A DNA stretch of 64,000 nt, from assembly GCF_037071985.1 (NCBI RefSeq), contig NZ_JAXHDF010000007.1:62001-126000 (forward strand), read 5' to 3'. Under the pieces are notes generated by a model. The model searched no databases. It saw nothing but the letters and a program-made list of their open reading frames with translations, and was not told where the DNA came from. The position numbers and the translations under genes are program-made. Origin of the DNA: Pseudogracilibacillus sp037071985. GTDB taxonomy: Bacteria; Bacillota; Bacilli; Bacillales; Amphibacillaceae. Positions 44,223-53,196 of the stretch are shown here, one piece after another (positions within the stretch are counted from its first letter, which is position 1; the number at the start of each line of letters is the position of its first letter).

Positions 44223-44530
44223 GTTTTCCCTGTAGTCATTCATGGTTATAAAAATATACGTATCCATTTATGCCTCTAGTCACTCTTCAAGCGTTCATAC
44301 TTATTTTAATAATATTTTCACATTTTAATTTCTCCAAAAGAACTAATGGATTCATTATCAATACACTTCCCACTCGGGAAGCTACTATTTTTATTTAAAT
44401 TTATAAAAGTAGATTGACAACCATGAACGCTATGAATTAAAGGTTTTGTTTCTGATAATGTTGTTTTTACCTAAAATTAGTTATTTAATATATCTCTGCA
44501 ACATATTGTGTTGTGTACTTGTAGTGTAGT

Positions 44531-44629
44531 ATGAAATGGTTAGCAAATGGACGTTCCTTACCTCCGCAAGAAGGAGAGGAATGGACATTCCAATTTACAC
44601 GATACGAAAAATACGTTGAAGATCTTTAA
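44531..44629 (+). pseudogene. Fragment of a CBM9/DOMON-like carbohydrate-binding protein gene
   Basis: 32 codons read MKWLANGRSLPP, then GEEWTFQFTRYEKY. This resembles the last strands of a CBM9-like domain, where a P..GE.WRFQFTRYE pattern is usual. Everything upstream of it is missing, so it is a 3' remnant of a larger gene. The rest of the 44092-44782 gap holds only the two hairpins listed. Confidence 0.4.
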
Positions 44630-44639
44630 TACTTACGTT

Positions 44640-44681
44640 AAAAAACCTGAATTGGAAGATATTTCTTCCACTCAGGTTTTT
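44640..44681. terminator. Bidirectional terminator ending the 9-gene glycan operon
   Basis: AAAAACCTGA / TCAGGTTTTT outer stem with an inner TGGAAGA / TCTTCCA stem. T runs follow on both strands. It lies about 100 bp after the stop of the esterase gene on the minus strand and just after the CBM9-like fragment on the plus strand. Confidence 0.85.
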
Positions 44682-44782
44682 AATAACTTATACTTTTAGT
44701 TTCTCTTCCACTCTTTCCATCACTGCTTCTTGCAACTTTTTCAACGCAGTCAATCTGACTCTGTAAAAATTGAGCAATAAAT

Positions 44783-45496
44783 TTAATTCATCATAAAATA
44801 ATTTAATACATTCGGCAAATCTCTCTTCCAAATAGCCCATTCATGGTTTTCTTCTAGTTCCATGTATTGAATCGTTGCACCTTTTTTAGTAAGCATATCA
44901 TTTAATTCTCGATTATACGATAGAATATTCATCTTTTCATTTGTAATTGGGGAGATAAAATCATCCTCATATATACCAACTGTTTGATAAACGTTCCAAT
45001 TTAAATGGTCAACACTTTCTAACAATTGTATGTCTTCTTTAGATATAGCTGCTGATTGAAGCAATAAATGGGTACATTTTCCGGGATTCGTCATAGCCAA
45101 ATTATAAGATAAATTGCCAGCCAATGAGTCTCCGAGATACCCACGTTTTACAATATTTATATTAAACGCTTCTATTTCTTTTTCTATTGAAGGAATAAAT
45201 TCATCTGTCATAAATTGAATATATTTTTTAAAGCGATTTCCTCTTCTACTATAAGAGTGCCATCTTTCCAATGAACTTCCCGGATGAATTAGAACAATTA
45301 TCATTTTGGTTGCTAGATGTGGATTACTTGCAAGAAGTTTTTCAAACGTTTTTTCCATTCCACCTAATCTTAAATAGTCCTTTCCATCTTGCACATACAA
45401 AACATAAGCGTCTTTTATTTTTTCTACTGATTTTAACATAATATATTCATAGTTTATTTTTAATGTTTTACTGGAAAATATTCCTGAGTTCTTCAT
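44783..45496 (-). CDS. Esterase-D-like alpha/beta hydrolase
   Basis: 237 aa. The nucleophile elbow is GDSLAG, preceded by IVLIHPGSSLERWHSYSRRG, as in enterochelin-esterase-type (Esterase D) hydrolases; a candidate catalytic His lies in ENHEWAIW near the C-terminus. I choose the ATG at 45496; in-frame TTG codons at 45499 and 45520 are possible starts. No signal peptide, so it is cytoplasmic. Last gene of the glycan operon, 28 bp after the FAD oxidoreductase, and may remove acyl groups from imported sugars (inference). Confidence 0.8.
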   Translation of the reverse strand: MKNSGIFSSKTLKINYEYIMLKSVEKIKDAYVLYVQDGKDYLRLGGMEKTFEKLLASNPHLATKMIIVLIHPGSSLERWHSYSRRGNRFKKYIQFMTDEFIPSIEKEIEAFNINIVKRGYLGDSLAGNLSYNLAMTNPGKCTHLLLQSAAISKEDIQLLESVDHLNWNVYQTVGIYEDDFISPITNEKMNILSYNRELNDMLTKKGATIQYMELEENHEWAIWKRDLPNVLNYFMMN

Positions 45497-45524
45497 CAAA
45501 ACACAATTTCCTTCCCTCAATGAA

Positions 45525-47105
45525 TTAGGCTAAATCGATATTTTCAGGCCAATGTAGCTGAATACCATTTTGCTCCAACATCTTCTGGTAGGATAATAAA
45601 TGATCTTGGTTATCACGCACATCATGAACAGTAATATTATTTAAAATGGCATATGCAGCCAAAAAACCGACAGATTCCCCAATATTCCACTCTGTAGGAT
45701 GTACACGATAACAACCATTGGTGATTTGTGTTGTACCAATATTTTTACAAGCCGGCAATATATTTTTCATTCTTATTGGTAATACAGCACCTAAAGGAAT
45801 TTCATACGGGTAACTTGGCAGATAAAAGGTTCGATTAGAGTGAACGGTGTGATGTAAATCCAGATGGTAACTCCCTACTCCAATACTATCTTTATATTTG
45901 CGAATTCCTTTCTCCCCTCTAAATTGTTTATTAACATCCATTTCCGTAATAGTATAAACGGATTTAATCCTTCTTGATTCTCGGATATATGGGTATTTTG
46001 CAAGTCCGTCCTCGGTGCCAAGTACATCCTTTCTAAGTCGTAGACCTGGATAGCCTTTGCCACCATCAAGCCTCGGGGCTTCAGTCTGGAGCCAATATAA
46101 TAAAGATAAACTTAACTGTTTTGCACCATTCAGATTTTTTTGTCTTTCTTCTTCTGAAACATCAACAATTGCACCTAAAAAATAATCATTTTGTGGCCAG
46201 TTGATTAATGATACATCCCCTTCATATATGTCTTCACTTAGATTATCGACAGCTAATGCACGACGATAAGTAAACAGAGAAGGAATGTTTTTATCATTTG
46301 GGAATAATGTAAACTCCTTTAACGTAGAGGTATCTTCGCTATTCACTGCATACCAACTCAATAAAGGATATGTTGAATAACTAGGAATAAATTGCTTCCA
46401 AAATTCATATTGCTCAGGTTTTTCAATGGTAAAATCTTTACCTTCTAAATAATCTACTGCAAACACATATGTAATGGATTGCATATCAAGTGGGTCTTCT
46501 TGTTCCAAGGCATGTGGTTCTCCTGTTGTTTCCTTTGATTCAGCTCCAGTTACATATTCCACATTCGCAAGTGGTAAAACATCACCGACTTCAGTTGCAT
46601 CAATGAAATACTTACCAAACAGCGTTATTTTATCACCTTTCGATAGATGACGAACCGTTACAGTTGTGACAAAATCACCATCTGTACTGGCGGAATCGGG
46701 TTTGTAGTGATAGTAGATTTGAATTCTTCCACTATTTAAATAAGGTGCAAGCATGTCTTCTAATACTTTTAAAGCTACTTTCGGCTCATGAGACAAGCGA
46801 CTAACCCATGCGTTTCCAGGATTTAAAAAATCATCCTTTTTTGCTGCATCAGTTAAAGGATAATTTGTTTTATAATATTCACGTACTCTATTTCGAAATT
46901 CTCGGTATGTAGCTGTACAACCGAATTGCTCAATCCATGGATGTTCATCTAGAGGGACACCTTGGCTCGTAAGTTGACCACCAATCCAATCGGTTTCCTC
47001 TGTCAAAATCACGTTCAATCCCATTTTGGCTGCCGATAAAGATGCCATACATCCACCAAGACCACCACCTAAAACGATGACATCTGCTCTTTTTTCCCTA
47101 TGCAA
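45525..47105 (-). CDS. FAD-dependent oxidoreductase (FAD_oxidored family)
   Basis: 526 aa. N-terminal dinucleotide-binding motif VIVLGGGLGGCMASLSAA, then TDWIGGQLTSQG, HEPKVALKVLEDML, FIDATEVGDVLPLA and C-terminal ITNGCYRVHPTEWNIGESVG. These are features of the FAD_oxidored (PF12831-type) family, often found in glycan-utilisation loci without a known reaction. The probable start is a TTG at 47105 after AAAGGGTG, overlapping the nanE stop by 8 nt. Its position between nanE and an esterase suggests oxidation of an amino sugar or redox-assisted cleavage of a glycoside; both are inference. Confidence 0.85.
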   Translation of the reverse strand: MHREKRADVIVLGGGLGGCMASLSAAKMGLNVILTEETDWIGGQLTSQGVPLDEHPWIEQFGCTATYREFRNRVREYYKTNYPLTDAAKKDDFLNPGNAWVSRLSHEPKVALKVLEDMLAPYLNSGRIQIYYHYKPDSASTDGDFVTTVTVRHLSKGDKITLFGKYFIDATEVGDVLPLANVEYVTGAESKETTGEPHALEQEDPLDMQSITYVFAVDYLEGKDFTIEKPEQYEFWKQFIPSYSTYPLLSWYAVNSEDTSTLKEFTLFPNDKNIPSLFTYRRALAVDNLSEDIYEGDVSLINWPQNDYFLGAIVDVSEEERQKNLNGAKQLSLSLLYWLQTEAPRLDGGKGYPGLRLRKDVLGTEDGLAKYPYIRESRRIKSVYTITEMDVNKQFRGEKGIRKYKDSIGVGSYHLDLHHTVHSNRTFYLPSYPYEIPLGAVLPIRMKNILPACKNIGTTQITNGCYRVHPTEWNIGESVGFLAAYAILNNITVHDVRDNQDHLLSYQKMLEQNGIQLHWPENIDLA

Positions 47106-47802
47106 AGCAATCACCCTTTTTTTCTATTACTTGTACAAAAGATTTCGTAATTAACTGTGGTCTCGTAATAGCACTTCCTACAACTACTGACCAAGCTCCT
47201 AATTCAAGCATTTTTTCTGCTTCATTAGGAGTATTAATTTTTCCTTCTGCAATAACTGGAATAGTATATGTTTTACAAAGTTCTTCCACTAAAGCAAAAT
47301 CCGGACCATCCTTTTGTTCTGTTTCTTTTGTGTAACCAGAAAGCGTAGAAGAAAGAATGTCCACATTACATTCATAAGCATACTTTGCATCTTCAGGTGT
47401 CGCAATGTCTCCCATGACAAGCGTATCACTATTCTCATGAATGTAATCAACCAAATCTTTTAATTTCTCTCGATGAGGTCGTGTTCGTTTCGTTGCATCT
47501 AAGGCGATAACTTCTGGACGTGCAGTGAGCAACTCTTTAATTTCTTTCATAGTTGGTGTAATATATATTTCGCTATTAGGATAATCACGCTTAATAATTG
47601 CAATTACTGGAAGATTTGTTTGTTTTTTAATGGCTATACAATCTGGTACAGAGTTGCATCTAATCGCTTTTGCTCCACCTTCTTTTGCAGCTTGAGCCAT
47701 TTTTGCCATGATTTCTGCTCCATGTAATGGTTCATCTTCAAGCGCCTGACAAGATACGATTAAATGGTGATATATCTCATTTAAGAAATTATTTTTTTTC
47801 AT
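47098..47802 (-). CDS. nanE: N-acetylmannosamine-6-phosphate 2-epimerase
   Basis: Converts ManNAc-6-phosphate to GlcNAc-6-phosphate. TIM-barrel, 234 aa. Motifs: SCQALEDEPLHG with substrate-binding residues, AIRCNSVPDCIAIK, IALDATKRTRP with the catalytic Lys, MGDIATPEDA, STLSGYT and AEGKINTPNEA. Start ATG at 47802 follows AAGGAG; an upstream in-frame ATG has no such site. No sialate lyase (nanA) or separate nanK is in the window; the neighbouring ROK-RpiR protein may phosphorylate ManNAc. This implies ManNAc is reached without sialic acid cleavage. Confidence 0.94.
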   Translation of the reverse strand: MKKNNFLNEIYHHLIVSCQALEDEPLHGAEIMAKMAQAAKEGGAKAIRCNSVPDCIAIKKQTNLPVIAIIKRDYPNSEIYITPTMKEIKELLTARPEVIALDATKRTRPHREKLKDLVDYIHENSDTLVMGDIATPEDAKYAYECNVDILSSTLSGYTKETEQKDGPDFALVEELCKTYTIPVIAEGKINTPNEAEKMLELGAWSVVVGSAITRPQLITKSFVQVIEKKGDCFA

Positions 47803-47848
47803 ACTTACTTCTCCTTGCCCATACTTTTTTATACGGTGAGAATGGGAA

Positions 47849-49369
47849 TTAGCCAAAATTCACTTTTAAGTCGATCCCACATTCAAACATTCGATTCCAT
47901 GGGGCATATGTTTTTAATTGTTCTATTTTTACATGTTGAAAAGAATGAACAAATTCCTTATTAAAAGAGTTTTGTAATCGTTTATCTCTCTCTTGATTAA
48001 CAATATCTGCCTTACTTTTAAGATCAAAATAATTCAGGTCATGTTTTGGCAAATAATCAGAAACCATCTGCATACGTATTTCAGTTTGATATAAAAAGTC
48101 ATCTAATAAATGATAGATAATATTTTCTTGTATTTTATTTGAATGACCAAATTGACCAATGACACCTTGAGAAATAGTTGTACCTAACGTATTACAATTC
48201 GTATTCCATCCCTTATAAGATAACAGTTTACTTAGAATTCCTTCGTTATCCATCAACCTAATTAATTCATAATCGCCACCGTTAGCAAAAGCAGAATCTG
48301 CGACGATTACATGCTTTTTTTGGTCAATATATTTTTTTATTTGCTCAACAAATATCAACATATTTCGAAAGCTTGAATAAGTTACATCTCTTTCAGTCTG
48401 ATCCCAAGCTTCTTGCATTACTCGTCCTGGAACGTTGTAGGCTAGAATCAAATCAGCATCATCTGGACGTTCTGCCAATCGACATCCTGCAGCATAAATA
48501 TAAGACTTCATACTTTCAGCAAAAGGTCGATCCTCATACATTGGAATAAGTGTAGGTCCAAGTGTACTGCTCCAAATTGGATAAATTTTTGGTTGATAAC
48601 CTTTCATCTCGTTATAAAGACGAGCAAGCAATGTTGCTCCTACCTCGTCGGCACCTGGATAAATTAATACCTGTTTATACAAACGCAATTGTTCACGTTT
48701 AGAAACAACTACCTTTTGATCCATTGCTGTATAACCAAATTCCGCACTATCATCTTGAGGAATAACTAGAAAAGAGATCACCTCTTCCTTCACTAAATCA
48801 AGGACATATTCGTTCACCTTGGAATTGAAATGTCTTCTCTTCTCATAGTCTTCTACAAAGTTTTGGGGTAACGTATTTTGAATTTCAGCTAATTGATCTT
48901 TTTCTTTTGCAGACAGTTGGACACGTCTGCTTTTATCATTTAAATAAGCTTGTAAATATATTTCCTTTCCCCAATCTTCATAGTAATCTGGTTCCTCATC
49001 ACTGGAGCTATATCTAGGTGTACGCATAATCATGTTCGATGCATAGATAGGTAGATCCAAATTCTTTTTACGTAAATCCCTTAAACGGTTCATCCACATA
49101 ATTGCTTTCTCTTCTGTTAAATCATGTAACCGTGAAGGGATTAAACCACCATATATGAGCATGTCAATACTAAGGATAATCGCATCAGATCGAGTTGCCT
49201 CGTTATCAATCCATTCCCATATTTTTTCCGTGTCCGAAGGGGTTTTTTTATTTCCAAAGAATTCATTTGGTGGTAAAAGTAACTCTATATCTTCAGATGT
49301 ATTTGCAATTCTCTCAACGATATGGGTATTACATGGTCTTTCATCAATGGGTACATAAAGAATTTTCAT
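47849..49369 (-). CDS. DUF4127-family protein
   Basis: 506 aa of unknown function. It opens with YVPIDERPCNTHIVERIA, followed by PPNEFFGNKKTPSD, SIDMLIYGGLIPSRLHDL, VIPQDDSAEFGY and PGADEVGATLLARL, which are the family's conserved stretches. No signal peptide, so it acts in the cytoplasm. The ATG at 49369 has AGGAGG upstream, preferred over a codon 12 residues earlier. It lies between the ROK-RpiR gene and nanE, so it should act on the same sugar. Acidic and Gly-rich conserved motifs suggest an enzyme, but I cannot name the reaction. Confidence 0.85.
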   Translation of the reverse strand: MKILYVPIDERPCNTHIVERIANTSEDIELLLPPNEFFGNKKTPSDTEKIWEWIDNEATRSDAIILSIDMLIYGGLIPSRLHDLTEEKAIMWMNRLRDLRKKNLDLPIYASNMIMRTPRYSSSDEEPDYYEDWGKEIYLQAYLNDKSRRVQLSAKEKDQLAEIQNTLPQNFVEDYEKRRHFNSKVNEYVLDLVKEEVISFLVIPQDDSAEFGYTAMDQKVVVSKREQLRLYKQVLIYPGADEVGATLLARLYNEMKGYQPKIYPIWSSTLGPTLIPMYEDRPFAESMKSYIYAAGCRLAERPDDADLILAYNVPGRVMQEAWDQTERDVTYSSFRNMLIFVEQIKKYIDQKKHVIVADSAFANGGDYELIRLMDNEGILSKLLSYKGWNTNCNTLGTTISQGVIGQFGHSNKIQENIIYHLLDDFLYQTEIRMQMVSDYLPKHDLNYFDLKSKADIVNQERDKRLQNSFNKEFVHSFQHVKIEQLKTYAPWNRMFECGIDLKVNFG

Positions 49370-49408
49370 GCTATTCTTCCTCCTGAATCTAATATTCCAA
49401 GTCACATA

Positions 49409-51097
49409 TTAAGCTTTAGCGTTACTAGATTCACGAATTTTTTTATAATTATTATTTTGTAACTCCTTGAATAAAACTTCTAACAAAAATAAAATAGAGG
49501 CTTCACTAATGGAGCCCTTAAAATTTTCAACATCATCTTTAGATGGTAGTAGCAAGGATAAATCGGATATATTGGCTATTGGTGAATCTTGCTGACTAGT
49601 TATTCCAACCGTCGTGCATCCAATTTCGCTTGCGAATTTCAACATCTCCATAATCCTTTTATCATATCCTGATAAACTTAACCCTACAACAATCGTTTGA
49701 GGCTTTAGAATATACTTAGACATGTCCATTTCATATTTACTTGAAAAAGCATCTACCGAGATACCGTATTGCATCAGTTTATATTTGGTCAATTGATTCA
49801 CATATTCCATCTCGCCAGTACCATACAGAAAAAGTCTATCTGATAAGGCAAATTGATCCTTTAACGTTGCAATATCTAATGTATTATTCAATGTTTCCAA
49901 TCTATTTAATATATCAACATAACCTTGTTTTACTTCCACCAAAGTACTTGTATCTGCTTTATCATGTATACGAGTACCAATAATCGTCTCTTTTGCCATT
50001 AGACGGAGTTTACTATAAGATCCAATGTCTAACTTTTTGCAAAATCTTGTAATCATCGATTCAGATACGTCGATCTTTTGTGCCATTTCTGAAATGGTGT
50101 TATTAGGAACATCATTCATATTTTTCATGATGTAGGTTGCAATCGTTCTTTCCCCTTTTGTCAATTTATGCCTGTTCGATTCAATCAATGTGGTAATTTT
50201 ATTAAAAGGCTGCATAGATTCCTGTAGCAAGAAGAAGCGTAACGCTCCAATCATACCAGCATCATTCAAGTTTCCGGCAATTTCTATTTTTGTTTTCTTT
50301 AAAATTGCTGGAATGATATCTTTCTTCAATTGTTTCTTAATTAACGGATATAAATAGTCTCTTTGATTGGTAATTCCACCGCCAATGACAATCATTTCTG
50401 GATTCATCATATAGGCAATTGTTGCAATTCCTTTTGAAAGATAGTAAACCATCCTGTCTATTTCTTCTATACAAATGACGTCACCTTTACGTGCATTCTC
50501 AAAAATGATTTTTCCGTCAATACTTTCTTCGGCGACCTCTTTTCTTCTTGCCACATTCTTTATTAAAATTCTAGTGGATGCTAATTCTTGAAATTGGTCC
50601 CCTTCAATAGGGATATATCCGATTTCACCACCACTATAACTGTGACCAGTGTGTAGTTTATTATCAATGATATAACTTCCACCAATTCCGGTGCCTACGG
50701 TTAAACAAAATAAACTTTTTGCATCTCTTCCTTTTCCAATCCAAGATTCAGCTAAACCTGCACAATTAACATCATTTTCCACTTCAACAGGTAATCGGAA
50801 ATAAGCTTCTAACTCTTTTTTTATTGGGGTACCAGTATATTCAGGAATGAGCGAGGATGCATACAAAATTTCCCCTTTTTTAGAATCGACCTGTCCAGCA
50901 GTACTAATACAAATCCCACCGATCGAATAACGCTTTATCAGCCCATCACCGATCTCTTTTACCTTCCTTAAAACCTCTGGGCCTCCAAATTCTGCTTGAG
51001 TAGCTGTTTCATTTCTTTCTAAAAAATTACCTTTATCAGTAAGTACTCCATATTTTATTAACGTACCTCCTATATCAAATGCTATAAATTTTCTCAT
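49409..51097 (-). CDS. ROK sugar kinase fused to an RpiR/SIS transcriptional regulator
   Basis: 562 aa joining two usually separate proteins. Residues 1-295 are a ROK kinase: phosphate loop DIGGTLIKYG (8-17), catalytic VENDVN with Asp109, VGTGIGG, and IGGGITNQ. The usual zinc cluster CxCGxxGCxE is absent after GEIGY. Residues 310-380 are an RpiR helix-turn-helix (NTISEMAQKIDVSESMITRF) and about 400-545 a SIS sugar-phosphate-binding domain. It could phosphorylate ManNAc or another hexosamine and sense the product to control this operon. Only one frame and no internal ribosome site was seen, so the fusion looks genuine. It follows the permease by 31 bp. Confidence 0.9.
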   Translation of the reverse strand: MRKFIAFDIGGTLIKYGVLTDKGNFLERNETATQAEFGGPEVLRKVKEIGDGLIKRYSIGGICISTAGQVDSKKGEILYASSLIPEYTGTPIKKELEAYFRLPVEVENDVNCAGLAESWIGKGRDAKSLFCLTVGTGIGGSYIIDNKLHTGHSYSGGEIGYIPIEGDQFQELASTRILIKNVARRKEVAEESIDGKIIFENARKGDVICIEEIDRMVYYLSKGIATIAYMMNPEMIVIGGGITNQRDYLYPLIKKQLKKDIIPAILKKTKIEIAGNLNDAGMIGALRFFLLQESMQPFNKITTLIESNRHKLTKGERTIATYIMKNMNDVPNNTISEMAQKIDVSESMITRFCKKLDIGSYSKLRLMAKETIIGTRIHDKADTSTLVEVKQGYVDILNRLETLNNTLDIATLKDQFALSDRLFLYGTGEMEYVNQLTKYKLMQYGISVDAFSSKYEMDMSKYILKPQTIVVGLSLSGYDKRIMEMLKFASEIGCTTVGITSQQDSPIANISDLSLLLPSKDDVENFKGSISEASILFLLEVLFKELQNNNYKKIRESSNAKA

Positions 51098-51128
51098 TGA
51101 ACAAAACTCCCCTTAGGTCTGAATATCA

Positions 51129-51950
51129 TTACCCTTTTACTGCTCCTTCTGTTACACCAGATATAAAGTGCTTTTGTAACCAAATGAAAATCAACAAACT
51201 TGGAATAGTCGTTAAAATTGAAGCAGCACTAATCAATTTTAAGTTTCCGCCATCAAAATTTTGTGACATTTGTGCTAACCCGATCGACAACGTATACATG
51301 CTACTTTCTGTTGTATTGATTAAAGGCCACAAATAATCTCCCCAAGTAAACGTAAACGTATAAATAGCTAACGAAATAATCGTAGGTTTAACGAGAGGCA
51401 TAGCCACTTTAAACCAAACTTGAAAACGATTCGCACCATCCAAGTAGGCAGATTCCTCTAATTCCTTTGGTATATTTAAAAACGCTTGACGCATAAAGTA
51501 AATTCCAAATGCAGTGGAAATTTGTAAGACTGTTAGACCGAGGTGTGTATTTCGCAGTCCAAGATCCCCAGCAATTTGAAAAAGCGGAGCCATATAAAGT
51601 TGAAAGGGTACTGTCATCGTAGAAATGATGATGGTTAAAACAATGCCTCTTCCTTTAAATTCAATTCTAGATAGAGCATACCCAGCAAGACTACTAAACA
51701 AAATATTTAACGGAACTGCAATTCCTGTTACGATAATCGTATTCCATAAAAACGTTCCGAAATTTGCCTTATTAAATGCATCAATAAAATTCGTTATAGT
51801 TGGATCCGTTGGTAATAAACCGTCATAAATCCCTTGACTTGGAGCCTTCAAAGCAATAAACAAAGTATACATAAAAGGACCCACGGTTACCAACGTAATA
51901 CCAATCATTACGACATAGATGAATATTTTTTTACCTGCCTTTGTTTTCAT
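51129..51950 (-). CDS. Carbohydrate ABC transporter permease (MalG type, CUT1 family)
   Basis: 273 aa, six transmembrane segments. The EAA loop that contacts the ATPase reads EESAYLDGANRFQVWFKVAM. Start ATG after GGAG. It pairs with the permease at 51963-52871, 12 bp upstream. No ATPase gene lies in the locus, so a shared MsmX-type ATPase elsewhere is expected, as is usual for CUT1 importers of this group. Confidence 0.93.
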   Translation of the reverse strand: MKTKAGKKIFIYVVMIGITLVTVGPFMYTLFIALKAPSQGIYDGLLPTDPTITNFIDAFNKANFGTFLWNTIIVTGIAVPLNILFSSLAGYALSRIEFKGRGIVLTIIISTMTVPFQLYMAPLFQIAGDLGLRNTHLGLTVLQISTAFGIYFMRQAFLNIPKELEESAYLDGANRFQVWFKVAMPLVKPTIISLAIYTFTFTWGDYLWPLINTTESSMYTLSIGLAQMSQNFDGGNLKLISAASILTTIPSLLIFIWLQKHFISGVTEGAVKG

Positions 51951-51962
51951 TTTTTCAACTCC

Positions 51963-52871
51963 TTAAGCCCGCAAATCATCTTCACGTTTACTCGTCAGCT
52001 TCATTTGTATCAAAGATCCTATGATTGCTAATGCCAATAAAACGATTCCTGCTGCGGATGCAATACTAACATCCAAATTGACAAATTTATCATATATATA
52101 CATGACTAACGTAGTTGTTGCCCCAGCAGGACCACCATTTGTCGTCAATGCGATTTCTTCAAAAACCTTTAATCCATTAACGATTGTAAGGACCGATACT
52201 AATGTTATGGAAGGTGTTAGCATCGGCATCGTGATTTTAGTAAACTGCTGAATGCCATTTGCACCATCTATACTAGCTGACTCATACAATTGATTTGGTA
52301 TTGATTGAAGGTTAGCTAAATACATAATCATATAATAACCTAACCCTTTCCACGCGGTAATAAATGCCACAGCAATCAATGCGGTTGTAGAATTAGTAAG
52401 AAAGTTTATTGGCGAATCAACAATCCCAAGTTTAACTATTAAAGTCGACAGAAGACTTTCTTGTGAATATAGCATTTTCCACATTAATGCTGTAACAACA
52501 ATTGGTGTAACGACTGGAACATAATATAAAACACGAAATAATCCAACCGTCCTAAGTTTTTGATTGACAAGAACCGCCAAAATCATTGGTAGAAAAATAT
52601 TCATTGGAAGCACAATAACGACAAACAGGATTGTATTCACAAAGGCTTTCCAAAACATATCATCTGAAAATATTTCTTTAAAATTATCTAAACCAACAAA
52701 TTCACTCGTATCGGCAATAATTTTATAATCCAACACACTCCAGCGGAACGCTTCAATAATCGGTATAATTAGAAAAGTCATCAATACTATGATGGACGGG
52801 AGTAAGAAAAGCCAAGGTGTTAAATGTCGTATCATTTTTCTCTTAGTTTGTGTGAAAGAAGTTTTACTCAC
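51963..52871 (-). CDS. Carbohydrate ABC transporter permease (MalF type, CUT1 family)
   Basis: 302 aa, six transmembrane segments. EAA loop YESASIDGANGIQQFTKITM; FRVLYYVPVVTPIVVTALMW is a typical membrane segment. Start is a GTG at 52871 with AAGGGGGG upstream. The gap to the binding-protein gene is 325 bp and nearly filled by inverted-repeat element B. Confidence 0.93.
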   Translation of the reverse strand: MSKTSFTQTKRKMIRHLTPWLFLLPSIIVLMTFLIIPIIEAFRWSVLDYKIIADTSEFVGLDNFKEIFSDDMFWKAFVNTILFVVIVLPMNIFLPMILAVLVNQKLRTVGLFRVLYYVPVVTPIVVTALMWKMLYSQESLLSTLIVKLGIVDSPINFLTNSTTALIAVAFITAWKGLGYYMIMYLANLQSIPNQLYESASIDGANGIQQFTKITMPMLTPSITLVSVLTIVNGLKVFEEIALTTNGGPAGATTTLVMYIYDKFVNLDVSIASAAGIVLLALAIIGSLIQMKLTSKREDDLRA

Positions 52872-52897
52872 CTTATCCCCCCTTATAAGATTAGAAA

Positions 52898-53183
52898 GAC
52901 TGGAACAAAAATGTTTTTATCAAATAAAACTTGAACGTAACAGCCGCAAATAATCCGCTCCAAAAATATACTTCTCGCATCCAAAGGCAGCTGGTAAGCC
53001 TCCTACGCTCCCGGCATCTAGGGTCGATGACATCAAAGGAAGTGACGATTGTCACCAACCTCATACAGGCGAACTAAGGGGTCTACCAATGCTTTTCTCT
53101 CGCAGGACTCTACCCATATTTCCTCGGATTAATGTCGTGCATTGTTCGTCATTAGATTTGATCATTTTAATTTTGTTCCAGTC
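52898..53183. repeat. Inverted-repeat-bounded intergenic element B (286 bp)
   Basis: The ends GACTGGAACAAAA and TTTTGTTCCAGTC are perfect 13-bp inverted repeats. Inside are AAAATATACTTC near the left and CCATATTTCC near the right end, and a GC-richer middle than the flanking DNA. It shares its plan with element A (23867-24204) and likewise begins a few bases after a solute-binding-protein stop codon (14 bp here). No open frame of note. Confidence 0.65.
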
Positions 53184-53196
53184 CCATTACTTTATA

